Positions 1 to 13,900 are shown, counted from the first letter of the stretch. The stretch: DNA of 64,000 nucleotides from Gordionus sp. m RMFG-2023 (GCF_954871325.1 NC_088775.1:25521561-25585560), one strand, 5' to 3'. Translations and numbers: made by a program. Notes: generated by a model not told the origin, from the sequence alone.

Positions 1-1104
1 AAATTATGCATATGAAATTAAGGTTTTTGTATAATTTTTTTTAAAATATGTTAAATATTTACTTCTATTTTATATAGTGGCTTAGATAAGAATTTTCTTT
101 AAGGGGGTGGGTACAAAGCCTGGGAAGGCTTCTTTCCCCAAATCTCCCGCCCGTTAAAATTTAGAAATATTTTTTTTCATTTTAATTAAAGAACATATAT
201 AATAATTTTTATTATATTAATATTTCAAATTAGTAGGTTTTTTTTAAAACTATTTTATAGAGGTAAAAGATTATTTCCCTCGGTATGAGGAATATATGTT
301 GTATTCTATACTGAAGCAAATATATATAAGTAGTTTTATACATTCCTCTCATATTTTTTAAAAGGCTTCTATATTTAAATAAGTTGTTACTTTATTTATA
401 ATTAAAACTAACTGATCAATGAATGTGGTTGGTTGATTCTAAATAAAGAAATCAATTTATTAATAAAATATGATCAATTATATTTAATAATTTATTACAC
501 ATAATATAAATTCCATTTATTTTTTTATTTTTTTCTATTATAATAATTATTAATATATTTATCATAATATTTATTTGAATTTTTTAATGTATATATAATA
601 ATACTTTGGCTTTGTTTGTAAAATGCCGAATTTTGGTGCCAAGATTTTTTTAAAAACTTATAAGTTAATGACAAAAAATGGCCATTTGTGTAAGTAACTA
701 TTGGAATAAATATGAAGTTGTTAAGATTTTTGTATATATTGTCTTTTTCTATTCCCAAATGTAAAAACGCACTTAGTATTAGTATTACCAAATCCCCAAC
801 CTTAGGGCTTGGTGCTAAAAACGATCTATTGTAATAGTTTTTAATATCTTAACAAATCCATTTTATTTTGGCATCTCGTTTTACAAATATAATATACCAG
901 ATGATATTTGATAATTATTTTTTGCTAACTTTACCAATTATAAATATATCAAAGCTTTAGCCAAAATTTTAAAATAAAAGTTAAACAGTGTTTAATAAAT
1001 GTTTCTTTATTTTTCGTTCTCTGAATCATGATCTAATTTTATAAATCTTTTTATTTTGCTAATAACTTTTTTATTTATATTATTTATTAAAAGATTAGTC
1101 ATTA
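1..1104. other. AT-rich DNA without a recognised gene
   Basis: Very AT-rich sequence with poly-A/T runs. The only long open frame (525-791, minus) is low-complexity Asn/Tyr/Lys/Ile sequence without any motif I recognise. It looks like chance coding in AT-rich DNA. I see no gene, RNA or delimited element here. Confidence 0.5.
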
Positions 1105-1332
1105 AATTAAATCAAAAATATTTATTTTACATAAAAAATTCAATATAAAATTGATAAATTTAGATATATTTAATAAAATTTCCAAGGTCCGACCCGACCC
1201 GGCCAGAAATTTTTTTAAAAATATTAGGCCCGGCCCGGCCCGAACCCGATTATTTTAAATAGAATTAGGCCCGAGCCCGGCCCAAAGCCCGTTCGGACCG
1301 AGATACGGGTCGGGCCTAACTTTGCAGATCTC
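1105..1332 (+). mobile_element. GC-rich hAT MITE, 5'-truncated copy
   Basis: This stretch matches the right half of the fuller copy at 5423-5881, from the block reading ttaaatcaaaaatatttatt through the GC-rich GGCCCGGCCCG islands to the terminal inverted end GCAGATCTCTA. The left half is missing. The islands stand out sharply against the AT-rich surroundings. The family is non-autonomous and encodes nothing. Confidence 0.75.
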
Positions 1333-2326
1333 TAATATTACCTAAGCATTACATATTGGTCTAATCTTTAAAATTAGGCTTTCCAAGGTTTGGCAAACAG
1401 ATTCATAACAAATGAAAATTGACTCGAAAATGAGATTTTAAAATTTTATTTTGATTCTATTTAATATACCAAAAAGAATATATCATACTTATAAAGTTCG
1501 TTGAATCATAAGATTCAAAAATATTTTGATTCCGATATTTAAAACTCAGCCTAAGACATGCAGTTGTATTTTTTATTTAGCTTATATGGTTCCTACCTGT
1601 TTATTGACTGGAGAAAAACTAATTGATGAATGTAAGATCTAATCAGGCATTACATATAGTCTAGAATTAAATATTTACCTAGTCTACCATATGGATTAGT
1701 AGGATATGAGCACCAAACTTTGAAAGAAATTTCTGAATAAATGTTCTCACTAGATTTTAAGTGTACTAAGTGGCGTAGCCAGGATTGATCCATGGGAGGG
1801 GGGGGGAGGTTAAAATGGATGTGTTTTATTTGTGACACTAACCACTATGGCAGCCAGCATAAATGAATAAAAATATTAGTAACAAAATTTTGGCCTAATT
1901 GATTAATACGCGACTGAAAGCATTATTCTGAAAATTTTATCAATGTTTAGTCAATTGTAAATTAATTCAATCCATTCGGTGTAAAAAGAAGAACAAAATC
2001 GCCCCCCCCCAACCTCCCATTTTTTATGATCACTCATATCTTATTCTATGTTAAAAATAATTATTTTAATTAAATTTTTGCATATAACAAATTTTGCAGA
2101 GAATTTCATTATAGATTTTATTTATTATTATACAATAAAATAAATTTCAAAATGTATAAATTTTATACAGAATATTAAAAATTTTTTCTAAATAACTATA
2201 TTTAAAAAAAATAGAATTACAATAATACGAATAATTCTTGTGCGGTATTTAAAAAAAAATCTAATTTAACAATTATAATATAATTAATACAAATGAGTAT
2301 ATTAATAAAACATAAATAATTCTTAT

Positions 2327-2575
2327 TAGAGATCCGCAAAAGTAGGAAAATCGGGATAGGGCTGGGTGGCCTAATATTTAAAAAAAAAATTCTGACCGGA
2401 TTGGGTCGGGCCTTGGAATTTTTTTAAAATATATCTAAATATATCAATTTTATGTTAAATTTTTATGTGAAATAAAAATATTTGATTTAATTTATAAAAA
2501 CTAGACGCCATATAACATATATCTTTTATTTTGAGTAATTATAAACATGAATTTCTATATTTAAATAAATTCGGG
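2327..2575 (-). mobile_element. GC-rich hAT MITE nested in hAT copy 1, truncated
   Basis: Begins TAGAGATCCGCAAAAGTAGG after ATTCTTAT and runs through a GC-rich island into sequence matching the MITE at 39924-40270. It occupies the same position within the host transposon as in copy 2. The far end is lost in a deletion that also removed adjoining hAT sequence. Confidence 0.75.
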
Positions 2576-2682
2576 CGTTATTTCTTAAATAGTTTTTTAA
2601 CCTTTTCAAAGTTGAAAAAGACCTTTCATTAGTCGGTAAGGTGCCAAAATAAAAAGCAATGTTTTGATATTATGCAGGGAAT

Positions 2683-2868
2683 CTAAAGTGCAATTATACA
2701 TGGAAAGGGCCTCCAAATTTGTCTCAAAGAGTAATCTATTCTGTCAAAATTTTTATACCAAAATTCTACATCACAAAGTAACTTATCATACGATCCTGAT
2801 AATTCATCAGAATAAAACTCTGAGATTTTCTTAATATCCTCTTGCGTTTCAAGTGTATTTAGGCTCAA
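2683..2868 (-). pseudogene. hAT transposase fragment (copy 1)
   Basis: A 61-codon minus-strand frame with the sequence ISEFYSDELSGSYDKLLCD followed by EFWYKNFDRI. It resembles the region just before the C-terminal dimerisation domain of ZMYM1-like hAT transposases. The next piece of the domain, reading roughly EKSFSTLKRLKNYLRNI in the family, can be seen in other frames toward 2590-2680, so the frame is broken. The same 61 residues recur at 39399-39584. This is part of the transposon at 1768-4427, not a host gene. Confidence 0.75.
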
Positions 2869-3367
2869 CCGCCAAAAGAAAATAAAAGTTGCTGTGACTA
2901 ATAAATCTTTCCTTTAATTGAAATAAAAATGTATCAATAGGGAAAATATTTATTTTATAAAAATCCTCAATCGTAGATGCATCAATATTTAAGCGATTGG
3001 ACTATCTAGAAACTACTTTAGGTTTAAAATTTTTAATCCCAAACATTAGCGATCACCTTTACTTTCTCATTATATTTACCAAATTAAATGATTTTTCTTT
3101 TATTTAAAATATAAAAAATTAATTAAAATTTTTAAACTAACTAATTAGTTTAACAATATAAATTTTATTATTAAATATATAAATATCTAATTTAACTATG
3201 ATAGAAAAAATTTACAATATATTTTATATTTTTATTGTTATTTAATATTTTATATATAATTTTTAAACCATGTTATCATTTAAAATTGAAAATTCTCATT
3301 TGTTTTTGTAAATATATTTCATTTTCATATCGTATATAATTTTATTTATAAATTGAAACCATTTTTT

Positions 3368-4307
3368 GGGTTTGACTAAACTGCAAATGCCAAGGTAAAC
3401 TGCAAATGCTTACGTAAAATTTTTTATATATATTCTATTAATTGGAGTAAGATTAATTTTCTTATGAAATGTATAAATTATAAAAATTATATTATTAATC
3501 AATAAAAAATGAATAGATATTAATATTTGTATTTCCTTTTATCTCATAATAAATAGTTTAAATCCTTTAATATAAATAAATTAAAATAATTATAATTACA
3601 TTTTAAATTTCACTAATATTAAATAAGCAAGTTGGCGTATTATTATTTTAGGCAAAAAAAAATTAGAAATTTTCTTTGTTTTAGTATATTTTAAAATCAT
3701 ATTATATTATTATTTATAAAGGTGTTTGACGCGTTTAAAATGTTTGACTAAACTGCAAATGCTAAGTTAAATTGCAAATGCTTAGGTAAAATTTTTTGAC
3801 ATATTCTCTATTAATTGGAGTGTGTTCATTTTCCTATGATATGAATAACTTATAAAAATTATATTATTAGATATAATCAATAATAAATGAATAGATATTA
3901 ATAGTTGTATTTTCTTTTATCTCAATAAATATTTAAATCTATAAATATAATTATCTTAAAAAAAGTATTATAATAACATTTTAAATTACAATAATATAAA
4001 ATCCGCCAGGTGGCATATTATTATTTAATATTTTTTCATGAAATAATATGCCAACTTGCGGATTTAATATTAATGTAATTATAATTATTTTTAATTTAAT
4101 TATACTAAAGGATTTAAACTCATTATTATGAGATAAAAGGAAATACAACTATTAATGTCTATTCATTTATTATTGAAAGATTATAATTTTTTATAAGTTA
4201 TTTATGGAATAAGAAAATGAATCTCGCTCCAATTAAGAGAGAATATAACAAAAATTTTTACCTAAGCATTTGCAGTTTACCTTGGCATTTATAGTTTAGT
4301 CAAACCG
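3368..4307. mobile_element. Fold-back / Mutator-like MITE with 9-bp target duplication
   Basis: About 940 bp with termini GGGTTTGACTAAACTGCAAA and the inverted partner at its right end. The 9-bp sequence CCATTTTTT flanks it at 3359-3367 and 4308-4316, while the second hAT copy (about 33975) has a single uninterrupted copy of that site, so insertion is shown directly. Inside are three copies of a roughly 280-bp unit: one at the left (3368-3650), one at 3740-4018 in the same direction, and one at 4031-4307 inverted, so the last two form a long hairpin with a very short loop. A 9-bp duplication with long inverted repeats fits Mutator-like or fold-back elements. There is no coding sequence. Confidence 0.85.
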
Positions 4308-4829
4308 CCATTTTTTAAATAAAATTATTCGCAATAAGAAAAAAATTAAAAAAATAATTTTTTTTCGGAGGTTATGGGGGTTGGGGGGTTCAACCCCAAA
4401 CTCCCCCCTCCTTTCTCTACGCCACTGATTTTAAGGTTGACAAATAACACTTTTGCAGATAATTATTTCCTTCATTCAGGTTATTTATTAAAGCACACAT
4501 AAGGAACTAATAAAACACAAAAATGAACATAAATTTTATAATTAGCCTTCCAATTTATTTTAAAGAGATGATATGAAGGCATTACATAAATTTTAAAAAA
4601 GCAATATAATAATAACCACGAGAAAATCAAATATACCTTAACTTAATTTTTAATAAGAACTCAGTTTTTATTAAAGCTATTTTAAACTATAGGAACAATT
4701 ATTTCAGTTTAAATAATGGTGTAGATAATTAATTTTAACATATGAGAAGTGATTTTTCCCTATTTTTAGTTTTTATGCTAAAATCCTTTTAAAACCTAAA
4801 AAAATAATTATTATATTTACCCCACACTA

Positions 4830-4952
4830 ATTTTCCAAAAAATAAATATTTTTACATAAATTATTCAAAGAAAGATCAATTATAAATTTCAAACGCAAGT
4901 TTACATTTTCTCTTCACCCAATATATGAGCCATTACCTTACAAGCCGAGAAT
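4830..4952 (+). promoter_or_regulatory. Conserved upstream/5'UTR block of transporter copy A
   Basis: This block aligns closely with 53250-53370 in front of copy C, whereas the introns and flanks of the two genes no longer align. Shared pieces include taaattattcaaaga, a stretch around aaacgcaagtttac, and cttcacccaatat before the start codon. TATAAATT near 4880 could be a TATA box about 70 bp before the ATG; copy C has AATAAAAATT there. Promoter plus 5' leader is inferred from conservation only. Confidence 0.5.
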
Positions 4953-7900
4953 ATGACATCAAAAGAAAAATCTTTAAAAAATATCCCAAGCATGGTAATA
5001 TATTGACTGCTATGTTAATCTTAAAATTAATTTTTATTTTATTTCCTTTTTGAATATTCAATAGCCAGAAAAAAGTGAAGATTTAGGAATGAGCCAAGAC
5101 ATCAGCGAAAAGAACTATCGAGGCCAATGGGGCAACCATGCAGAATTTATTTTATCTATCATAGGTTATTCTATCGGTTTCGGAAATGTCTGGAGATTCC
5201 CCTACGTGTGTTATGATAATGGTGGAGGTTTTTTTTTCAATTAAATAAATATAAAACATGAATGATTTGCTTTTTCTTTAAGTTGTTTAGTTTGATCCAT
5301 TTGAGATCGATTTATTTTACCAAAAATAAAAATATTAAGTATAAGTATATTAATTGATTTTTCCCATTTAGTTAGAAAATTCTTCTTATTTGAAAAATAA
5401 ATTTTGTTATTTAATCTTTTTCTAGTGATCAGCATCGGGCCTAATTTTTCAAGCCCAGCCCGGCCCGAAGTTTTTTTAAAAAGTTTTCCCGGCCCGGCCC
5501 GGCCCGGCCCGAACCCGAAATTTATTTTTAAAAAATTTACCGGCCAGGCCAGGCCCGAATTTATTTAAATATAGAAATTAATTTTTATAATTACTTAAAA
5601 TAAAAGACATATGTTATATAGCGTTTAGTTTCAATAAATTAAATCAAAAATTTTTATTTTACATAAAAAATTCCATACAAAATTGATAAGTTTAGATATA
5701 TTTAATAAAATTTCCAAGGTCCGACCTGACCCGGCCCGAATTTTTTTTAAAAATATTAGGCCCGGCCCGGCCCGAACCTGATTATTTTAAATAGAATTAG
5801 GCCCAAGCCCGGCCCAAAACCCGCTCGGGCCCGGCCGGACTCGGGCCGGGTACGGGCCGGGCCTAACTTTGCAGATCTCTAGTAATTGTTATAAAAATGC
5901 TAAAAAAAAAATTTTGCAATCCCCTCCCCCTTCCTCCTCTACAATCCCTATATATCCGGATTATGTTGTTAAATAATAAGGAACATTTTGAAATAAATAT
6001 TTAATAATATACTTGGAGTTAGCAATTTTTTTAAAAATACATTTATTTGTTTCCAATATAGTATAAATTATAACGTTAAAACAAATATATAAATATATAA
6101 GTGTGGGTTAAATGGGCCTAAAAAACATTATTTATAAAACAAATTAAATATTAAATAGACCAATAAGGGCATTTCAAAAATTTTAAAAAAATGAATAATT
6201 ATAATAAGGTGCTGTAATTCGAAAAAATAAAGTAAACCCTTTATTTTTAAATTCTATAAAGGGTTCGGGTACAGTATTACAAACGAACTCCTTTATTTGT
6301 TATCGCGTCATTTGCAGATTGCTCCAGTGGTACCGCTGCATTTTAATTAAATATCTAGTCGAATTTGAAAGTTGGGATCAAGTTCTCTATATAAATTATA
6401 ATTTGTAGAATCATTGATATAATCATAATTCAAAAAAGAAATACTATTGACTCAAGACAAAATGGATCAAAAGATAATAATTTGAGAAAAGCCTATTTTT
6501 TTTCTCATGTCTACCAAAATCATATTCCACATCTTATAGAAAAAATCTATGACATGTGCATTGTATATAAAGACATATTTTGACCAAATTTTAGGTTAAA
6601 GATTTTATGAGTTAAAAAAAATTAGACTATATAGTTTTACCTCCCCTGCGGGGCCCCACTCTCCCCTAATTTTTAATCGCTGTTAATATGTGTATTAGCA
6701 AACTAAAATCGTAAAAAGAATAACAAAATTTTTGGACTGAAAATATTTAACATTGCATAACTCCGAGACCGAGTATAGTTTTAGGTTTATAGCCCGGTTT
6801 TCCAATTTTTGGAGTCGGCTAAAAATTTATTAATCAAATATAACATCATTAAATATGTGCTAAAAAAATTTCTACGAAAAATAAATTTTTTGTGCATAAT
6901 TTATAATATAAAAATTATTGATTATAAAAAATTATATCCCTATAGTTAAAATACTGAAAATATAATTAATGCACAAAAATTTTCTAAGAATTACATTTAT
7001 ATAAATTAGCAAGGTATTTATGAGTAAATATGTACAATCTACTTATTGATCTAATTCATCAATGATTTCACAGTATTTGCTTTAAATTACTATTAGAAGG
7101 GCTAACCCATTCAATCAATTATGAGGTAGACAACTTCCTAGAAAGTTTTTATTCTTCTTAAGGATAAAATATTCTTTTATTTATGAGGAGCGCTTGTTGA
7201 ATCAAATAGCTTTCACAAACAAAGAATCCAAAGTGGACAAGAGATTTATTATTACTCTTCTAACATTAATATTTGAACGAATAGCGTGTCTTTCTAGCAA
7301 ATCAACCATCCATAATTTATGAAATCCCTCATCAACTTAGCTAATTTATTTAAGGTTGGCATAATCTGCGATTTTCATGTTTTCATAAATTACTAGTGTA
7401 TTAAAATAATTTGGTCTAAATATTTTTAATTTTATCAAGTCCAATAAAGGATTTTCTTCAGAGAAAATGTCTTTTTCTGATCCTTTTGCCATTTTTCTAA
7501 GAGCATTTATAATAAGCTTATCTAACTTCATAAAATAATGGCTATTTAATGTTGAAAGCTTTTATAAAAAATTTAATATTTACATTTTTTGATTTTGGGA
7601 AGCAATCCCGCCACCCCTTCCCATTCCTGGCAACGCACCTGACTTGTTGAACAAGAAAGCATATAAAATATCAAAGATTTAATAATATAATTTGATTATT
7701 AATATAAATTATGAAAATTTTTAATCCCAATCACGATAATTTTCTTTTTATTTATTTTATCAAAGATCATTATATTACTGACCAAATTCACGATAAAAAT
7801 CAAATTTACTTTCAAATATTCAAATATTCAAATAACCAAAATCTTTATATTTATAAAACATTTAGGAGCTTTTCTCATTCCATACATCATAATGCTCTTC

Positions 7901-10900
7901 TTGATAGGGAAGCCTTTGTACTTCCTGGAATTAGCTCTAGGTCAATTTACTAGGCAAGGACCTCCAGGTGCTTTTAAATTAGCTCCAATAACTATGGGTA
8001 AACAAGAAATTAAACAGCTTTATACCAATAGAAATTATGACAACTGTTTAAATTTTTAAAAGGAATCGGCTATGCTATGTTATTAACTTGTTTAATTATT
8101 TGTGTGTACTACAATGTTCTGATGGTCTACACGCTCTATTATACTTTTGCCTCTTTTCAAAGGCATCTTCCCTGGACACATTGCAACAACGTAAGCATAA
8201 TAATATATTCCATTTAATATTGAAAAGTTTACTTAGTTGGCACATTTGTATGTAGATTTTAATAAAAACTTACTGACTTTTTAGTATTTCTCTTTTAGCA
8301 ACAATTATTGATTAAGATTCATAATAACCGGTTCACAATTAATCCTTATATCTTTAAAAAGGTATTAAGCTTAATTTTTACAATGTGAAGTTAATAAACA
8401 CTTATAAGTTTATTCACTGTTACGCCTAGTTTTGTGGATATTAAAAAATATTAATATTTTTAAATGAATTTAAAATAAAATTAAGATAAGTACTCTTAAC
8501 ATGCTGGATTACATTTTCGCCAAATGATATTTTGGCAAAATGCTTTCCCTTTCGTTTTAAATATCTTTGGATATAATAGAGCTAGAATCTTCATTTAAAT
8601 GTATTTATATTAAAAATTGGGTTTTAAAGTGGCATAATGTTAAATATTGTTAAAAATTTAAAATGTCATAAATCGGAAATGACCTAATATCAAATTGGAT
8701 TATTTTTATCTCAAATTATTTTATGAATAATTTTAAGATTAATAAATAAATATTCAAATTTTCAAGTTGAGCCCCCTTTAACTATCTATTGGACCGATAT
8801 CTCTCAAAATTGGTCTAAATGTGTATATTATGATATGTACCTTACCTAAGTTCATTTATAGAATAGAGCATTCCAATAAAAAAATATTTTAAATAAACTG
8901 TTTTTAGTATTTCTGGAAAGCTTAATAATAAAAGAGAGGTTAGTAGTATAGTCTGGCCATGTATTGATTGGCCACAATTTGCACATTCACATATTCATAT
9001 TGAAATGAAAAGCTCGTGCAAAACAACATTTGGTGTTATTTCAAATAACTAACAAGCTTAAGAATGTTTAGCAAAAAGATAATTAAGATATTAATTTATA
9101 ATATTAACATTAAATAGATGGTGATAAATTGAGATATTAATTTATAATATTATCATTAAATAGATGGTGATAAATTGAGATATTAATACTAATTAAATTA
9201 GTGTATAATTAATAATTTATATAACTAAAAAATGTAGAAATATTAATATTGGTCTTTTACAAGTATTTCATATTTATAAAAAATTCTTAAATAATATATT
9301 ATGGTCAGTTAAGACATACACATAGAGCTTTGATTCAAATTTTATTTTAAAGATTTATAATTAGGCTATACATTAATATATAAAATTTGATAGGTTAAAT
9401 CCAAATTTTATTTTTTAAAAAAGCAATAAATGGTTATTCATGGCACATTTCCCCTATTTAAAAAACGGTATTTAAGATCTGAAGAAGTTTTTGGAAGGAA
9501 GAGAGGGCTTTGGTTAATACATTTGATGAATTAAAAATTTTCCCCTAATAAAAATAACTACTAAATAAATCATGTATAATAAATTTAATAGAAGATGAAG
9601 AAACTAAGTACGGCATAATCGCATACAATTGAGAGTTTTCTTGTTTATATTTAGAAGATTAAAGGTATTCATTGTTTGATGATGAGGAAATGAGATATTT
9701 AAAATTGAAAGCTGCATGTGAGAAATATTTATGATATTTCAGATAGGTTTAATTTGATTTTGGTTAAATAATTTGAATCAAAATTCTTGAGTTATATAAG
9801 TTTTTATATTGCTCTTTAATAACATATTCCAATTTATAAGATATTTGTCTCTTATGTTTTATATAGGAAATTTTATTTAAACAAACCATATAATTAAGTT
9901 TTACTATATATGGAGCCAGTCATTCTTGGGGGTTAGCTGCAATCTGAATCGCTCGTCATTTTTGACGGGTTAGCTGCTAGTAATATTATATTTTTCCACA
10001 AAAAATACAATTTTTATTAATATAATAAATTTTAAAAATATACAGCAATAATAATTTACAATAGTATTAGGAATTTTAATATAAGTTTTATTAAAAAAAG
10101 GGTTGGAGACATCAAGAAATCAGCCAAAAAAGGGGGTGCTAAGCAAGGATAAATAATAACCCTACCCTAATGTTGTACAAAAGTTAAAGATGTGCAATAT
10201 CAACTAAGTTATAATGACCATCATATTTTATTTTTCAAAATATTTTTTCTTCTTAACAAATATATATATTCCATCCAGTCTTTCAATACGAAAAGTTGTT
10301 ACGACGTCAGAACATATCGAAATCATACCAATCAAACGCCCTTAACGGCTTCTAACTTAACTCGCATTTCTAATAGTTGGACGAACAATAACGTTACCAA
10401 TTTAACTGGTTTTACTAAGCCCTCTGATTTAACTGGCCTTTCCAATTTTACCCATTTAATCGAGGGAAATTCCACATCTATGATTAATCTGTCTGCAGCC
10501 ATATCTAGAGCGTCGTCTATGGAAGAATTCTGGAAGTTTTCTAATGATTATTTATATATAATATTTTTGAAAACGGTATAAATTATATTTTCCTTATTTC
10601 TGATCCTCCAAAATCCTCTTTTACTTTTAGATTAATTCTCCGCATAACTCCCTCTTCTCAATTTTTTTTAACAGAACTTTATAAATGTAGAACGGGGACA
10701 CTTGTCATATGTGAATTTATAGAATGTACAAAAATAAATCAATGCAGAAATATAACTAAATAAAAATGCATAAATATAAATAATTTGCTTTTTTTAGATC
10801 TAAAAATTATGATATCTTATAGAATAAAAGTATTAGGGATAGACAGATCTACTGGTATTGATGATCCAGGTTCCATAAAATGGGATTTAGCTTTGACACT

Positions 10901-13900
10901 TTTTCTATCTTGGGCCATCGTATTTGGTATGCTTTTCAAAGGAATTCAGACATCCGGAAAAGTTTGAGTTTAACATTCAAATATTCAGAAAGAATGAGAA
11001 TGAATTTATAAGATATTTGATTTTTAACCAAGATTTTAATTTATCTTTAAAAAAAATAAAAGAAGCGCATGTGAAAGTTTCTTATTTAAGAAAAATATTT
11101 TTCTTAATGAAAATTTTACCTTCAATTTTTTTTAAAAATTATTAAAAAGGTTATATACGTTACCGCGACCCTCCCTTATTTGCTCCTAACTATCTTACTT
11201 ATTAAGGGAAGCACTCTTAATGGAGCACGGGATGGAATATTATACCTATTTAATCCACAATGGCGCAAGCTATTAAATATTAAAGTAATATGAATGAATT
11301 AAAAATATAGCCTACATATCAAATTATCCATTTTAATTAAACAAAATATTTATCATGATTTATAAATATACCCTAAATTTTAAGTAGTTATCAGAAGCAA
11401 AATTCTAAATATGAATACAATTAAATCTTTAAAAAAAATGAAGTGTTTAAGGGGGATTGTTTTCTTAATTATTTTTCTATTTTATAAAACTTTAAGGTCT
11501 GGAGGGCCGCCTGTGCCCAGATATTTTATTCTCTGAGTTTAGCTATGGGGGGTATAACCACGTTTTCCAGTTTCAACCCCTTCCATAACAACTGTTACAA
11601 GGATGCTATGATAGTGAGCATAATGGATACAGTTACAAGTATGATGGCGGGAATCGTCATCTTTTCTTACTTAGGAAATATGGTTCAGGAGTTGAATATT
11701 ACATTAGAAGAAGGCGTTAAAACTATATCAGGTTTCGGAAATCAACCAATTTTATTTAGGCTATATTACTTGATTTTATTTATATTAAATGTCAATTATC
11801 CGGAAAAATCTTCTCGAGGTTATTCAGTGAGTTTATTGATTTGGGAGTCTAGGTTTTTGAAAAATTACAGGGCCAGTTTAAATGGTGTGGTGGATATGAT
11901 TGGTAAGAAGGTTAGATCTTTAAATTTTCTTTTGTGATTTAATGTTGTTTTATTTATTGAATTTGAAAGCTTGGTTGGAGTAATAACTATATATAAAAAT
12001 TTTATATTAAGAAAAGAAGACATTAAAACAAACTGTCATATAAAAAAAATGTATTTTCATTTTCTATGAAAAGTAGGAATATATTTCTTATGATAACGCT
12101 AATATAAATGATTTTATTTGAAATTTCAAAAATTTGAAACTTGAGAAATTTGAAACTTGAGAAATTTAAAATTGGATTCATCAAATCTTTATAAATACAT
12201 ATACTTATGCATTTTTGAAATTAAAAACAAAAAAGAGGTATAATAAAATATATAAAAATTGAAGGTTTAAATTAAGCCAAGTTCTTAATTTCAGCTGACA
12301 GAATTTCAAACATTTCGAACTTGTTGCAAATAAATAGTTAACCTTGTTTTGCATATATTATGAAATTTACACAAATGTAAACATGTCTAAAATTAATTAA
12401 AATATAAGATTCCTGTAAAGAAAACTATCTAAGAAATAATCACATATTTATCTCCCAATGCGTAAAAAGAGTACTTGCCTTATCAACATATATCTTTCCT
12501 TTAGAGATGATCGATTTTCATGACCCCTTCAAGAAGGATGTGAAGTCAAATGCCTTTAAATCTTATCAACGCATCAAATAGCATTCGCTTTCTAACCCTT
12601 CAGATTCATAATTAACCTATTTACATATAAACCGAATAAGCTGACCCATCTTGATTAACCACACTTATCACTTATTTTTTGCAATCACATAAATTTTTAT
12701 ACTCTCTCATATTCCAAAATCGTCCCTTTAGTGTCTCATTCATTATCTAACTTCCTGTATAACCCTAACATTGATTTTGACCCATTCACAATGTAATCTC
12801 AATTCTTATTTTACGCATTTATTTAACATTTCTAAATATAAATTATCAAATATTTTATCATGTATCTGCCGTTAATAACTATAAAAACCTCAGGTTATCC
12901 ATTCATGCCTCTAATCAAATTTCAATTGACATAAAAGCCAAATAACGATCAAAAAAATTAATTAGAAGGAAACCCTGATAATGGCAAAGTCTAACCATTA
13001 TAATAATCCCTATGGCAATACTTTACTTTAACTCAAATTTAAATATCCTTAAGGATCTTCCTCCGTACGCAATACATTCATATATTTTTTAATAACTTTT
13101 TAGTAAATGATGGAAAATTAATTTAATAATTAAAGATTAACAAATATTTTATCTTAAAATCTAAAACCATTTTCTGATCATTTTTTATATTTTTCTGAGT
13201 CATTTATTTTAAAATCTTAGCACTTCAGTTTTATACTTGTGGATTTGGTAATTTTTCTGAACAATTACGTTTTAAATATTTCTGAGTATTCAATATTTAT
13301 TCTGAACGTTTAAGGATTTTTTATTTGAGCATTTCAGTTTTAAATCTGAACGATTAAATAGAAGCCTTTATTAAATACATATTACGATAATATTCTGACA
13401 ATGCCAAGATTTTAAAATAAATGAATAAAAATTTAATTATTAATTATGAGATCTAAATATTTTATAAAAAAATAAAAAATGAAATCATATATGATAAATG
13501 AATGAATTGAAATTTTAAAAAAATGCATTTGTTTTCTATTATGCCTGTGCATGGTAAGCCATGAGATATAAAAAATTAATATGTTAAAGAAAAATATAAA
13601 AAGAACAATAAATATTTTCGTTTAAATTTTGATAATTATAATGAGAATTCATATTTTTTAAAAAAATATATGAGAGGAATAAAACAGAAAAGTTATTAAC
13701 AATGTCCGCTCTCAAGGTGCCCATTATTTAAATAATTTAACCTATTCGCTCATTTCAAATAAGCAGACAAATGTGAGCGGGCTAGTTAACCGCTTATTGT
13801 GGACCTCTAACTTTGTTCCTGCCCAACATAACTCTTGTTCCCCTCGAAACTCTTCAAAGTTAGCAAAACCTTTGGAAATGGGGTTTATTCTCAAATTATA

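Larger units (their letters stand above)
1768..4427 (-). mobile_element. hAT transposon copy 1, non-functional
   Basis: The ends are inverted repeats of the common hAT form CAGTGGCGTAG (left end written AAGTGGCGTAGCCAGG, right end CTACGCCACTG). ATTTTAAG occurs at 1754-1761 and 4428-4435, a perfect 8-bp candidate target duplication if about 6 bp were added at the left end. The element is the same family as 33897-40800 in opposite orientation; the two align through 2020-2330 and 2580-3230. The minus strand at 2683-2868 encodes a transposase piece with the block DELSGSYDKLLCDVEFWYKN, as in ZMYM1-type domesticated or active hAT proteins. Most of the transposase is missing. It carries a nested MITE (2327-2575) and a nested fold-back element (3368-4307). 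Confidence 0.85.

Noticed and set aside
6320-7641. A possible hAT between cagtggtaccgctgc and ccattcctggcaacgcacctg
   Set aside because: The two ends match poorly and the 8-bp flanks disagree.
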